DNA of 13,729 bases from positions 1 to 13,729 of the forward strand of contig JBJOIT010000066.1 of NCBI GenBank assembly GCA_046046915.1, read 5' to 3'. The DNA comes from JBEEJZ01 sp046046915. Lineage in GTDB: Bacteria > Pseudomonadota > Gammaproteobacteria > Burkholderiales > Burkholderiaceae_C. Both the position numbers and the translations under genes were made by a program. Of this stretch, positions 6,764 to 13,729 are shown piece after piece; position 1 is the first letter of the stretch, and every line of letters begins with the position of its first letter. The notes under the pieces were generated by a model. That model had not been told where the DNA came from, searched no databases, and saw only the letters and a program-made list of their open reading frames with translations.

Positions 6764-6815
6764 AACCTGGGCTTGCAGTTTGCGTCGTAATGTTGCGTAC
6801 TTGGCTCTTGGCCCA

Positions 6816-7301
6816 TCAATCCGGTAACGCTGCCTCAATATCCCCCGCCAGGCTTTGCGGGGTGTCAGTGGGGGCGTAACGCTTGATGACCTGGCCGTCG
6901 CGGCCTACCAGAAACTTGGTGAAGTTCCACTTGATGGCCTGGGTGCCCAACAGGCCGGGTGCTTCGGCGGTCAGCCAGCGGTACAAGGGGTGGGCGCCGC
7001 TGCCGTTGACCTCGATCTTGGCCATCATGGCAAAGTTCACGCCGTAGTTGCGCTGGCAAAACTCCGCAATCTCGTCGTTGCTGCCCTTGTCTTGCGCGCC
7101 AAACTGGTTGCACGGGAAGCCCATCACGACCAGGCCCTGGTCTGCATAGCGCTGATGCAGCGCCTCCAGCCCCGCCAGTTGGGGTGTGAATCCGCAAGCA
7201 CTGGCGGTGTTGACGATGAGCAGCAACTGGCCCTCATACTGTTTGAGCGGCGCGGGTTTGCCGGTGATGTCGATCGCTTCGAAGTCGTACACAGAGCTCA
7301 T
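6816..7301 (-). CDS. Glutathione peroxidase family thiol peroxidase
   Basis: This 161-residue protein has standard bacterial Gpx length and reduces hydrogen peroxide or organic hydroperoxides. The catalytic tetrad is complete: peroxidatic Cys36 (NTASACGFTPQ), Gln70 (FPCNQFGAQ), Trp125 and Asn126 (KWNFTKF). Two further cysteines, Cys64 in FPCNQFG and Cys82 in EFCQRNYG, match the pattern of Cys-type enzymes that resolve through a disulfide and are recycled by thioredoxin, so glutathione may not be the real reductant. Cytoplasmic; no signal peptide. The start has AAGGATC about 6 bases upstream. It is last in a DedA, EamA, Gpx minus-strand run, 13 bases after the EamA stop, and is probably co-transcribed with it. 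Confidence 0.93.
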   Translation of the reverse strand: MSSVYDFEAIDITGKPAPLKQYEGQLLLIVNTASACGFTPQLAGLEALHQRYADQGLVVMGFPCNQFGAQDKGSNDEIAEFCQRNYGVNFAMMAKIEVNGSGAHPLYRWLTAEAPGLLGTQAIKWNFTKFLVGRDGQVIKRYAPTDTPQSLAGDIEAALPD

Positions 7302-7314
7302 GATGATCCTTGGT

Positions 7315-8196
7315 TCATGAAGACAGGGCGGACAATAGCACCGCCAGCAAGATCAGGCTGCCACCCAGCAGGGTTCGCAAACTGAGCTCTCCAGCGCCCA
7401 GCAGCACCGACGATACGCTGGCAAACACCACCTCGCTGAGCATGATGATGGAGGTGGTGCTGGTGCGCAAGCAGGCTGCGCCATATTGCAAGGCCAGATT
7501 GGCGGCCAGAAAAACGCCACTCACAGCCGCAGCGATCAGCAGCCAGGTCAGGCCCAATGCAGGCGGTCCGACCACTTGTCCCAGTCCCCATCCGGCACCC
7601 GCCAGGGCGGTGGACATCAGCGCACCGCCGGCAAACATGGCCAGCATGCGTGATTCGCCGGGGGTGTGTGCCAGCCGGTAGAGCAAAACATTGGTGAGCG
7701 CGAAACACAGGCCCCCCGCCAAGGCCAGGCCATCGGCCAGGGATTGCGGCACCGGCCAGGGCGACTCGGGTGTCTTCAACACGACCACCATGCCGGCCAG
7801 CGCCAGCGCCAGTCGCAGCAAGGAATTCGCGGTGGGGCGCTCGCCCAGCAGCAGCCACGCCAGGAGCACCACCCAGGCGGGCATGAGGTAAAACAGCAAC
7901 ACGGCTCGCACCACATCGCCACTGGTTACCGCCCAGTTGAAGCACACATTGGTCAGGCCCGAGGCTGCCATCATCAACCACAGCATGGGGTGAAGGAGCA
8001 GGCCACGCCAGGCACCAGGACGCATGACGACCAGCCCCGCAGTGCCAATGACAAAGATGAAAGCCGTTGCCCACAGCGGATGCAGGCCGTGGATTTGCAG
8101 CTCGCGCATGGGCCACCACGACACGCCAAACACCAGCGCGTTGAACATCAGGGCCAGTGCGGGTAGGACGGCCCCGCGCGCGGACGACGAAGCCAT
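7315..8196 (-). CDS. EamA/DMT-superfamily transporter
   Basis: This 293-residue, strongly hydrophobic protein has two EamA halves of about five membrane helices each (roughly 11-140 and 153-291), the drug/metabolite transporter architecture. Typical features are the first-half segment ending VVLLAWLLLGERPT (about 109-122) and the second-half segment SIIMLSEVVFASVSSVLLGAGE (about 249-270). These permeases usually export or import small metabolites or amino acids across the inner membrane; the substrate cannot be read from the sequence. The ATG lies only 7 bases after the DedA stop, and its stop is 13 bases before the peroxidase start, so it is the middle gene of a tight operon. It is not closely similar by eye to the second EamA protein at 10144-11052. 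Confidence 0.9.
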   Translation of the reverse strand: MASSSARGAVLPALALMFNALVFGVSWWPMRELQIHGLHPLWATAFIFVIGTAGLVVMRPGAWRGLLLHPMLWLMMAASGLTNVCFNWAVTSGDVVRAVLLFYLMPAWVVLLAWLLLGERPTANSLLRLALALAGMVVVLKTPESPWPVPQSLADGLALAGGLCFALTNVLLYRLAHTPGESRMLAMFAGGALMSTALAGAGWGLGQVVGPPALGLTWLLIAAAVSGVFLAANLALQYGAACLRTSTTSIIMLSEVVFASVSSVLLGAGELSLRTLLGGSLILLAVLLSALSS

Positions 8197-8203
8197 GACA
8201 GGC

Positions 8204-8836
8204 TCAGCTCAAGGTGTCTGAGTGGTGGGCTTGAGCACTTTGGCGCTTTTTCCACCAGCGCCAGGCCAGCCAGGCAAGGCCTATGCCCAGCAGGCCAAAG
8301 ATGCCGTGCTGAAACTGTCTTAGCACCGAGAACATCCAGTCCCAGTTCTGGGCGCCAAAGTAGCCCAGATAGACCCAGATGGGCACGCTGATCAGGGCCG
8401 CAAAACCATCCATCAGCAACCAGGTCGAGAAGCTGACCCGGTGGCTCATGCCGGCAGAGAAGAAAACAGGGGTGCGCAGGCCGGGCAGAAAGCGGGCCAC
8501 GAACATGACCCACTTGCCGTACTTCTGAAACGCATCTTGAGCACTGGCAAAGCGTGCGGGGGTCAGGATTTTTCTGAAACCGGGTAGCTGCTGTATGCGT
8601 TGACCATAGAGACGTCCCATCGTGAACATCAGTCCGTCACCGATCAGCACACCGGCCATACCCACTGCGAACATGGTGTGTACATCAGCATGTCCCAGCC
8701 CGGCAATCACACCGCCTGTGACCAGCGTCACGTCCTCAGGCACAGGAACACCGAATCCGCAGATCAACAGCATCACGAACACGGCTAGATAGCCGTACTC
8801 GGTGAAAAGTGGCATCAGGTATTGGAAAACTTCCAT
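8204..8836 (-). CDS. DedA family membrane protein
   Basis: This 210-residue inner-membrane protein has full DedA length. Diagnostic residues are CGFGVPVPEDV (about 26-36) with acidic Glu34 and Asp35, Asp67 in IGDGLMF, and the cytoplasmic-loop signature VARFLPGLRTP with Arg115 and Arg121. DedA proteins act in membrane homeostasis, and several flip undecaprenyl phosphate or phospholipids across the inner membrane; which substrate applies here is unknown. The C-terminus ends in a WRWWKKR positive patch and a hydrophilic tail. No clear ribosome binding site precedes the ATG. It is first of the DedA, EamA, Gpx run and divergent from alr, with a 190-base intergenic region. Confidence 0.92.
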   Translation of the reverse strand: MEVFQYLMPLFTEYGYLAVFVMLLICGFGVPVPEDVTLVTGGVIAGLGHADVHTMFAVGMAGVLIGDGLMFTMGRLYGQRIQQLPGFRKILTPARFASAQDAFQKYGKWVMFVARFLPGLRTPVFFSAGMSHRVSFSTWLLMDGFAALISVPIWVYLGYFGAQNWDWMFSVLRQFQHGIFGLLGIGLAWLAWRWWKKRQSAQAHHSDTLS

Positions 8837-8964
8837 GTGGGTTGGGCGACGGCTGGCGGGTCAGGGGTGCCCGATCGCGGGTCGCGGCGCAGTGTAAAGC
8901 ATTTGAGTCACCAGACTGTCACAGGGTGCATCGGGTGTTTTTCCGGTGCGGGGGTGTTCTATTT

Positions 8965-9007
8965 TGGCGGGTAGAACCCCGGTTTGCTGGCACACTTGAC
9001 CCCGCCA
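8965..9007 (+). other. Imperfect dyad in the DedA/alr divergent region
   Basis: TGGCGGG at 8965-8971 pairs with CCCGCCA at 9001-9007 across 29 bases, and the alr-proximal arm ends about 19 bases before the alr ATG. A nested small hairpin, GGGT-AGA-ACCC, sits at 8969-8979. It could be a leader structure or chance in GC-rich DNA. The rest of this 190-base gap shows no convincing promoter or binding site. Confidence 0.25.
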
Positions 9008-9026
9008 TTTTTACGAGTTGCCCACC

Positions 9027-10118
9027 ATGCCGCGTCCGATTCAGGCCACCATCCATCCTGATGCCTTGCGCCACAACCTCAGCCGCGCCCGGCAGGACTT
9101 GCCCGATGCCCGTCTGTGGGCGGTGGTGAAGGCCAATGCCTACGGTCATGGCATCGAAAGGGCTTTTGAGGGCCTGCGCGGGGCCGATGGCTTTGCCTTA
9201 CTGGACCTGAACGAGGCCGAGCGCGTGCGCGCCCTGGGCTGGCGCGGGCCAATTTTGCTGCTGGAAGGCGTGTTCGAGCAGCGTGACCTGGAGCTGTGCT
9301 CGCGCCTGGGGCTGTGGCACACCGTGCATTGCAGCGAGCAAATCGACATGCTGGCCACCCACAAGACCCATGTGGGGCACCGCGTTTTTTTGAAGATGAA
9401 CTCGGGCATGAACCGGCTGGGTTTTCGTCCGGACCTGTACCGCGCCGCCTGGACGCGCTTGAATGCCTTGCCGCAGGTGGAAGAAATCTCACTCATGACC
9501 CACTTCAGCGATGCGGATGCCGAACACGAGCCCGGCATCACGCGGCAAGTCGCCACCTTCAAGGCCACGACCCAGGACCTGCCGGGCGAGCGCACCTTGA
9601 GCAACAGCGCTGCCACCCTGCGGTATCCCGACCTGCCGTCGGACTGGGTGAGACCCGGCATTGCGGTGTACGGCAGCGCACCGGACTTCCCGGCCCGCAG
9701 CGCTTCCGACTGGGGCTTGAAGCCAGCCATGACCCTGTGCGCCCGCATCATTGGTGTGCAGGAGCTGGTCCGTGGCGATGCGGTGGGTTATGGCTCCAGC
9801 TTCGTGGCCGATGCACCCATGCGCATCGGTGTGGTGGCCTGTGGTTATGCCGACGGCTACCCGCGCCATGCGCCCACCGGCACACCGGTGCTGGTCGATG
9901 GGGTTCGAACCCGGGTGGTAGGACGGGTGAGCATGGACATGATCACGGTGGATCTGGGCCCGGTGCCCGCTGCTGGCATGGGCAGCGAGGTCACCTTGTG
10001 GGGCCGTGCAGCAAGTGGCACCGTGTTGCCGATCGACGAAGTGGCCCGTGCGGCCGGCACGGTGGGCTACGAGCTGATGTGCGCGCTGGCACCACGCGTG
10101 CCCGTAGTGGTCGACTGA
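9027..10118 (+). CDS. alr: Alanine racemase
   Basis: This 363-residue PLP enzyme interconverts L- and D-alanine, feeding D-Ala-D-Ala synthesis for peptidoglycan. Lys35 in AVVKANAYGHG carries PLP. Tyr255 in GDAVGYGSSF is the opposing catalytic base. Arg130 in MNSGMNRLGF and Arg208 in WVRPGIAVYG match conserved active-site positions. The N-terminal TIM barrel and C-terminal beta domain are complete, ending at the usual length. A TTG three codons upstream (9018) is a possible start, but ATG 9027 is preferred because the protein then begins MPRPIQATI like its relatives. It is convergent with the downstream EamA gene, 25 bases apart. The related paralogue dadX cannot be fully excluded; no dadA is adjacent. 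Confidence 0.94.
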   Translation: MPRPIQATIHPDALRHNLSRARQDLPDARLWAVVKANAYGHGIERAFEGLRGADGFALLDLNEAERVRALGWRGPILLLEGVFEQRDLELCSRLGLWHTVHCSEQIDMLATHKTHVGHRVFLKMNSGMNRLGFRPDLYRAAWTRLNALPQVEEISLMTHFSDADAEHEPGITRQVATFKATTQDLPGERTLSNSAATLRYPDLPSDWVRPGIAVYGSAPDFPARSASDWGLKPAMTLCARIIGVQELVRGDAVGYGSSFVADAPMRIGVVACGYADGYPRHAPTGTPVLVDGVRTRVVGRVSMDMITVDLGPVPAAGMGSEVTLWGRAASGTVLPIDEVARAAGTVGYELMCALAPRVPVVVD

Positions 10119-10143
10119 AGGCGTCGGTGCGCCCGCCACCGTG

Positions 10144-11052
10144 TCACGGTCGCTTGCGCAAGCCCAGTGCCATGACGGTTCCCACCACCAGCAGGGCACC
10201 GACCAGCTGTATTGGCGCCACCGCTTGCCCCAGAATCAACCAAGCCAAAGCCAGCGCAAACACGGGCTCGACATTCATGATGGCTGAATTGCCCACCACC
10301 CCCAGCCGTGGCAGCACGGTGAACATGATGGTGAAGGCTGTGCCATACAAAAAGGTCAGCGCCCCCAGGCCCCACCAACCAGCCGCCGCTTGTGGCAGAT
10401 GAAAACCGCCTTGCGCCATCACGCCTGCCAGCGCCAGCAGACCCACCGTGCCCATCGTGGTGGCGGTGCGAACCCGGCCATCCAGGCCACCGGCTTCGTG
10501 CTGAGTCAGCACCAGTGCCAGCCCGAAAGTGGCTGATGCCGACAGTGCAAATGCCACGCCGGTCCCCATGCGTGCCCATTGGTCTGCGGCGCCCAGGCCG
10601 GAGGCCGCACCCGACACATCCAGCGCCAGGGCCAGGCCCAGCAGTATCAGTGGCATGGCCAGCACCACTGCTCGCTCGGGGCGCTGGCGGTACAGCGCCC
10701 AGGCCCAAAACGCGGTCCACAGCGGGTAACTGTTAAAGGCCAGCAGGGCCAGTGCCACAGGCAGTCGAGCCACCGCCGAGTACAGGCACAAGCTCTGCAC
10801 CCCGATCAGCAGGCCGATGGCGGGCAGGCTCCAGCGGTGCCGGGCGGTGAATTGGGGCCGAACACCGGCTTGCAGCACCAGCAGCGTCACCACCAGCGCT
10901 GTAACCGCACTGCGAAAGGCCACTGCGGTGGTCACGTCCACACCGTGGTTGAACGCGATGCGCGCCGCAACGTGATTGCCACCCATCATCAGGGCAATCA
11001 GCAGCAAGGTGGCAAAGGCAATGCCTGACAGGCGGCGCGTGGGTGCAGTCAT
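10144..11052 (-). CDS. EamA/DMT-superfamily transporter (second, different subfamily)
   Basis: This 302-residue protein has about ten membrane helices in two EamA repeats (roughly 10-145 and 160-300). It opens with the NHVAARIAF segment near 26-34 and a LAFNSYPLWTAFWAW stretch near 104-118; the second repeat ends with SAIMNVEPVFALALAWLILGQ. Members are small-molecule permeases of the inner membrane; the substrate is unknown. It resembles the EamA protein at 7315-8196 only in overall architecture, so this is not a recent duplication. The upstream same-strand gene at 11135-11866 is 82 bases away, so co-transcription is possible but unproven. The start has only a weak ribosome binding site. Two short hairpins near its 3' end (10125-10141 and 10138-10150) lack a T-tract. 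Confidence 0.9.
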   Translation of the reverse strand: MTAPTRRLSGIAFATLLLIALMMGGNHVAARIAFNHGVDVTTAVAFRSAVTALVVTLLVLQAGVRPQFTARHRWSLPAIGLLIGVQSLCLYSAVARLPVALALLAFNSYPLWTAFWAWALYRQRPERAVVLAMPLILLGLALALDVSGAASGLGAADQWARMGTGVAFALSASATFGLALVLTQHEAGGLDGRVRTATTMGTVGLLALAGVMAQGGFHLPQAAAGWWGLGALTFLYGTAFTIMFTVLPRLGVVGNSAIMNVEPVFALALAWLILGQAVAPIQLVGALLVVGTVMALGLRKRP

Positions 11053-11134
11053 GAAGGGTCCAGGGTGGCAGGTGAATGCCGTAAATTAAAGCACGCGCCT
11101 ATCTGCCCCCCACAGCAGGCGAGCCTGTCGGTGC

Positions 11135-11866
11135 CTAGCCAGCAATCAAAAACAGCTTGCTGTAGGGCGCCTTGATGCCGCCCAGCGCGGTCTTGGCTGC
11201 GGTGGCGTCTTGGGTCAGTAGCGCCGCCTTCAGGGCCGCCACCGATAAATCGACCAGCTTCAGCTGGGCCGTGACAGCTGCATTCTTTTTAAGTTCAGCC
11301 GGGGCCTCGGTGCTAAGGCGCTGCGCCAGATACTCCAGCGCGCCGACCTGTGCCGTGAGCTCCATCAGGCCACGGGGCGCCGTCAGCAACTTGCCCCCTT
11401 CGTCCAGCAGGTGTTCCATTTGGGCGTGATAGGCATTCATGTGGTCGCTGTACACCACCACATCGTTGCGATGACGCAGCTCGGCCATCACTTCGCGCGC
11501 CTCCTCCAGGGTGGCGTGGGCATCGGCCAGCTTGCCTTGGGCGATCTGCGTGGCGGCGCGGTCGTACACCTGGGCGACCTGGTCTAGCGACTGGGCAAAT
11601 CTGGCGTCCCGGTCGTAAGGTGCGGCGGGTGATTTGGCGAATCGGGCGGTCAGTGCAGCCCACGCCTTTTGAGACTGTTCGATGGCCTGCTGCGCTTCTG
11701 CAGGGGCATTGCTATTGGTCTTGAACAAGGCAACCCGGTACGGTGCGTAAGCCTGTTGCATCGCATCGGTTACCGGGTCGGCGGCCCAGAGTGCGGGACT
11801 GGCCGCCAGGCTCAGGGTCCAGGCCAGATGACGGGCAATATGGGCAGGGCGCAGGGTAATGGACAT
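11135..11866 (-). CDS. Exported helical protein of unrecognised family
   Basis: I do not recognise a named family. The 243-residue protein begins with a signal peptide ending near residue 28 (SPALWA, then AD), so the mature protein is probably periplasmic. The remainder is almost entirely amphipathic, Ala-rich helix broken by short loops, as in a helical bundle. A histidine cluster with regular spacing, His142-His147-His152 within SDHMNAYHAQMEH, follows a Glu-rich helix (LEEAREVMAEL) and could bind a metal. There is no CXXCH, so it is not a c-type cytochrome. YAPYRVALF (about 40-48) and KAPYSKLFL (about 232-240) look like related segments near the two ends, hinting at internal duplication. 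The reading frame is long, ends cleanly and carries an export signal, so I consider it real. It is divergent from radA across 161 bases and upstream of the EamA gene on the same strand. Confidence 0.8.
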   Translation of the reverse strand: MSITLRPAHIARHLAWTLSLAASPALWAADPVTDAMQQAYAPYRVALFKTNSNAPAEAQQAIEQSQKAWAALTARFAKSPAAPYDRDARFAQSLDQVAQVYDRAATQIAQGKLADAHATLEEAREVMAELRHRNDVVVYSDHMNAYHAQMEHLLDEGGKLLTAPRGLMELTAQVGALEYLAQRLSTEAPAELKKNAAVTAQLKLVDLSVAALKAALLTQDATAAKTALGGIKAPYSKLFLIAG

Positions 11867-11956
11867 GATGATTTGTATAAGCGAGTATTGAAGTAGCCAA
11901 TGCTAGTGTTGCCAGATGAAGACTGGGTAAAGCTCGGGCAAAGTTATGTGGCGGGT

Positions 11957-11985
11957 TTGACGCGCCTCAAGACTGGGCCTGTACG
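11957..11985 (+). promoter_or_regulatory. possible sigma-70 promoter for radA
   Basis: TTGACG at 11957-11962 is followed after 17 bases by TGTACG at 11980-11985, a weak -10. Transcription would begin near 11992, placing the LexA-like palindrome at 11998-12017 directly over the start of the transcript. The -35 element is good, but the -10 match is poor. Confidence 0.3.
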
Positions 11986-11997
11986 GCTGCTTGAACC

Positions 11998-12017
11998 TAC
12001 TGGAAATACATCCAGTA
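11998..12017. promoter_or_regulatory. LexA-like palindrome immediately upstream of radA
   Basis: TACTGGAAATACATCCAGTA is a perfect inverted repeat of TACTGG and CCAGTA around 8 bases. It has the CTG-N10-CAG core of the SOS box and matches 16 of 20 positions of the E. coli consensus, with G and C in place of T and A at the inner arm positions; CCAG half-sites occur in known boxes such as that of uvrB. It ends 10 bases before the radA ATG, where a ribosome binding site would be expected and none is seen. It could alternatively fold as a 6-bp mRNA hairpin affecting translation. Confidence 0.45.
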
Positions 12018-12027
12018 AACTGCTTTC

Positions 12028-13416
12028 ATGGCTAAAGACAAAACCATCCATACCTGTACCGAATGCGGCGGCACCAGCCCCAAGTGGCTGGGCAAATGCC
12101 CGAGCTGTGGCGCCTGGAACACCCTGGTGGAGTCGGTGGCTGAGGTGCCGACAGCGGTCAAGAACCGTTATTCCTCGCAATTCCAGGCACTGGCCACGAC
12201 GGCCGAGGTTGCCACGCTGGCCGATATCGAGGCTGCCGACGTGCAGCGCACCCCCACTGGGCATGAGGAGCTTGATCGTGTATTGGGCGGTGGCATGGTC
12301 GAGGGCGGTGTGGTGTTGATCGGTGGCGACCCCGGCATCGGCAAGTCCACGCTCTTACTGCAGGCGCTCGATTCACTTCAGCGCAGTGGGCAGTCCACCT
12401 TGTATGTGACCGGCGAAGAAAGCGGTGCCCAGGTTGCCATGCGCTCGCGCCGGCTGGGGCTGGAGGGCTCCCAGGTCAAGGTGCTGGCAGAGATTCAGCT
12501 CGAAAAGATCCTGGCCACCATCGAGGCCCAGCAGCCCCAGGTAGCGGTGATCGACTCCATCCAGACCGTGTACTCCGATCAACTCAGTTCGGCACCCGGC
12601 TCGGTAGCGCAGGTGCGCGAATGCGCGGCCCACCTCACCCGCTGCGCCAAGGCCAGCGGCACGGCCATCGTGCTGGTCGGTCACGTCACCAAAGAAGGTG
12701 CCCTGGCGGGCCCGCGGGTGCTGGAGCACATGGTGGACACCGTGCTGTACTTCGAGGGCGACACGCACAGCAACTTCCGGCTGGTGCGCGCCATCAAAAA
12801 CCGCTTTGGTGCCGTCAACGAGATCGGCGTGTTTGCCATGACCGAAAAAGGCTTGAAGGGTGTGAGCAACCCCAGCGCCATCTTTCTAAGCCAGCACAGC
12901 GAACCCGTGCCCGGCAGCTGCGTGATGGTCACGCTGGAGGGCACGCGACCCATGTTGGTGGAGATTCAGGCCCTGGTCGACAGTGGCGGCCCTTCACCAC
13001 GTCGCTTGAGCGTGGGCCTGGATCGGGACCGATTGGCCATGCTGCTGGCGGTGCTGCATCGACACGCGGGCGTGGCCTGCATGGACCAGGACGTGTTTGT
13101 CAACGCAGTGGGAGGGGTGCGCATCAGCGAACCAGCTGCTGACCTGGCGGTACTGCTGTCCATCACCTCGAGCCTGCGTGGCAAGGCCTTGCCCAAGGGC
13201 TTTTTTGCCTTTGGAGAGGTGGGGCTGGCGGGTGAGGTGCGTCCCGCGCCCCGGGGTCAGGAACGCCTGAAGGAAGCTGCCAAGCTGGGTTTCAGTGTGG
13301 CGGTGGTGCCCAAGGCCAATGTGCCCAAAAAGCTCACCGGCAAGGACTTTGAGGGCCTGACCATCCACGCTGTGGAGCGGGTGGAGCAGGCCATGGACGT
13401 GGTGCGCGGCCTTTGA
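12028..13416 (+). CDS. radA: DNA repair protein RadA (Sms)
   Basis: This 462-residue protein is full length. An N-terminal zinc finger uses Cys10, Cys13, Cys24 and Cys27 (CTECG...CPSCG). The RecA-like core has Walker A GGDPGIGKST (99-108), Walker B VAVIDSIQT (172-180) and the RadA-specific KNRFG motif (257-261). The C-terminal third is the Lon-protease-like domain ending in the TIHAVERVEQAMDVV segment. RadA is a DnaB-like hexameric helicase that extends RecA-made recombination intermediates by branch migration, acting in repair and, in competent bacteria, in transformation. The ATG gives the canonical MAKDKTIHTCTECGG start, although no Shine-Dalgarno sequence is visible and a LexA-like palindrome occupies that region. 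The next gene follows 40 bases downstream on the same strand. Confidence 0.97.
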   Translation: MAKDKTIHTCTECGGTSPKWLGKCPSCGAWNTLVESVAEVPTAVKNRYSSQFQALATTAEVATLADIEAADVQRTPTGHEELDRVLGGGMVEGGVVLIGGDPGIGKSTLLLQALDSLQRSGQSTLYVTGEESGAQVAMRSRRLGLEGSQVKVLAEIQLEKILATIEAQQPQVAVIDSIQTVYSDQLSSAPGSVAQVRECAAHLTRCAKASGTAIVLVGHVTKEGALAGPRVLEHMVDTVLYFEGDTHSNFRLVRAIKNRFGAVNEIGVFAMTEKGLKGVSNPSAIFLSQHSEPVPGSCVMVTLEGTRPMLVEIQALVDSGGPSPRRLSVGLDRDRLAMLLAVLHRHAGVACMDQDVFVNAVGGVRISEPAADLAVLLSITSSLRGKALPKGFFAFGEVGLAGEVRPAPRGQERLKEAAKLGFSVAVVPKANVPKKLTGKDFEGLTIHAVERVEQAMDVVRGL

Positions 13417-13456
13417 GGTGGGGCCAGACGGTTCAGCCATGCAGGAAAATACGGGC

Positions 13457-13729
13457 ATGCAATTTCAGAAAATTTTGGTGCCCGTGGGTTCACTGGCCCT
13501 GGTCCTGTTCTCGTACCGTCAATACGGCTGGCCTGGCGTAGCGGCCAGTTCAGGTGTGCTGATGATGTGGCTGTTGCTGCACTTCACACGCATGCTGCAG
13601 GTGCTCAAACGCGCGGCCCAGCAGCCGATCGGCTATGTGGGCAGTGCGGTCATGCTCAACGCCAAATTGCGCAAGGGAGCAAGCCTTTTGCATGTGGTCG
13701 CCATGACCAAAAGCCTGGGCGAGCAACTG
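13457..13729 (+). CDS. Small membrane-anchored protein (partial, 3' end beyond the right edge)
   Basis: The frame is open for 91 codons to the edge and begins MQFQKILVPVGSLALVLFSY. Two hydrophobic segments (about residues 5-18 and 27-43) form a membrane hairpin. A basic, amphipathic stretch with TRMLQVLKRAAQQPIGYVGSAVMLNAKLRKG follows. I remember similar proteins next to radA in Comamonadaceae, where databases sometimes carry an unlikely glycerate kinase label; that is recollection, not a search. The ATG at 13457 is chosen over an in-frame ATG at 13439 because AGGAA lies about 9 bases before it and nothing usable precedes the earlier one. It is probably co-transcribed with radA. The function is unknown. 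Confidence 0.75.
   Translation, partial: MQFQKILVPVGSLALVLFSYRQYGWPGVAASSGVLMMWLLLHFTRMLQVLKRAAQQPIGYVGSAVMLNAKLRKGASLLHVVAMTKSLGEQL

Noticed and set aside
6764..6815. Terminator or small RNA between glcE and the peroxidase gene
   Set aside because: No stem with a T-tract and no promoter could be seen in the 52 bases.
8988..9003. A possible sigma-54 promoter before alr (TGGCAC -24 match)
   Set aside because: The -12 GC is absent: GG-N10 is followed by CC rather than GC, and alr is not a typical RpoN target.
10125..10150. Short hairpins between alr and the convergent EamA gene as a bidirectional terminator
   Set aside because: Stems of 5-6 bp with no T-tract on either strand; not enough to call termination.
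11116..11127. Palindrome CAGGCGAGCCTG after the exported-protein gene as a terminator
   Set aside because: Very small loop and no T-run on the minus strand.
11900..12319. A 139-codon plus-strand frame leading into radA
   Set aside because: Most of it overlaps radA out of frame, and the protein has no coherent domain; the radA start is canonical.

Overview
The window looks like chromosomal core DNA from a GC-rich betaproteobacterium, most probably Burkholderiales, family Comamonadaceae (the Rhodoferax, Polaromonas or Limnohabitans neighbourhood). This rests on the GC-rich codon use, the protein flavour of ComM, GlnK, AmtB, GlcE and RadA, and the membrane protein following radA, which resembles ones I remember from that family. 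The placement is by eye and unsearched. I see no insertion sequence, phage gene, CRISPR array, tRNA or rRNA.

Layout. (1) 1-1508, minus: comM/yifB (Mg-chelatase-like AAA+ ATPase), cut by the left edge. (2) 1509-1736: a divergent control region with a LexA-type palindrome, a sigma-54-type promoter and smaller dyads. (3) 1737-3674, plus: glnK-amtB, the ammonium-sensing PII protein and its transporter, closed by a hairpin and an intrinsic terminator. (4) 3820-6763, plus: a compact run of an aldose-1-epimerase-like protein, an SMP-30/gluconolactonase-like protein and a GlcE-like FAD protein. (5) 6816-8836, minus: a DedA, EamA, glutathione peroxidase run with gaps of 7 and 13 bases. (6) 9027-10118, plus: alanine racemase. 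(7) 10144-11866, minus: a second EamA transporter and an unrecognised exported helical protein. (8) 12028 to the right edge, plus: radA, then a small membrane protein cut by the edge.

How the genes work together. GlnK and AmtB form the standard ammonium-uptake control pair, and the sigma-54-like promoter in front fits nitrogen-starvation control. The epimerase and lactonase can act in sequence on sugars and sugar lactones. The third gene of that run is a GlcE-type subunit whose usual GlcD and GlcF partners are absent here. ComM and RadA are both hexameric helicases known from other bacteria to extend recombination intermediates by branch migration.

The observation I would follow first is that both of these helicase genes have a CTG-N10-CAG, SOS-box-like palindrome just upstream (1579-1598 for comM, 11998-12017 for radA). 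This suggests, without proving it, that LexA links the two branch-migration helicases. I found no gene cluster that looks like a wholly new defence or mobile system.
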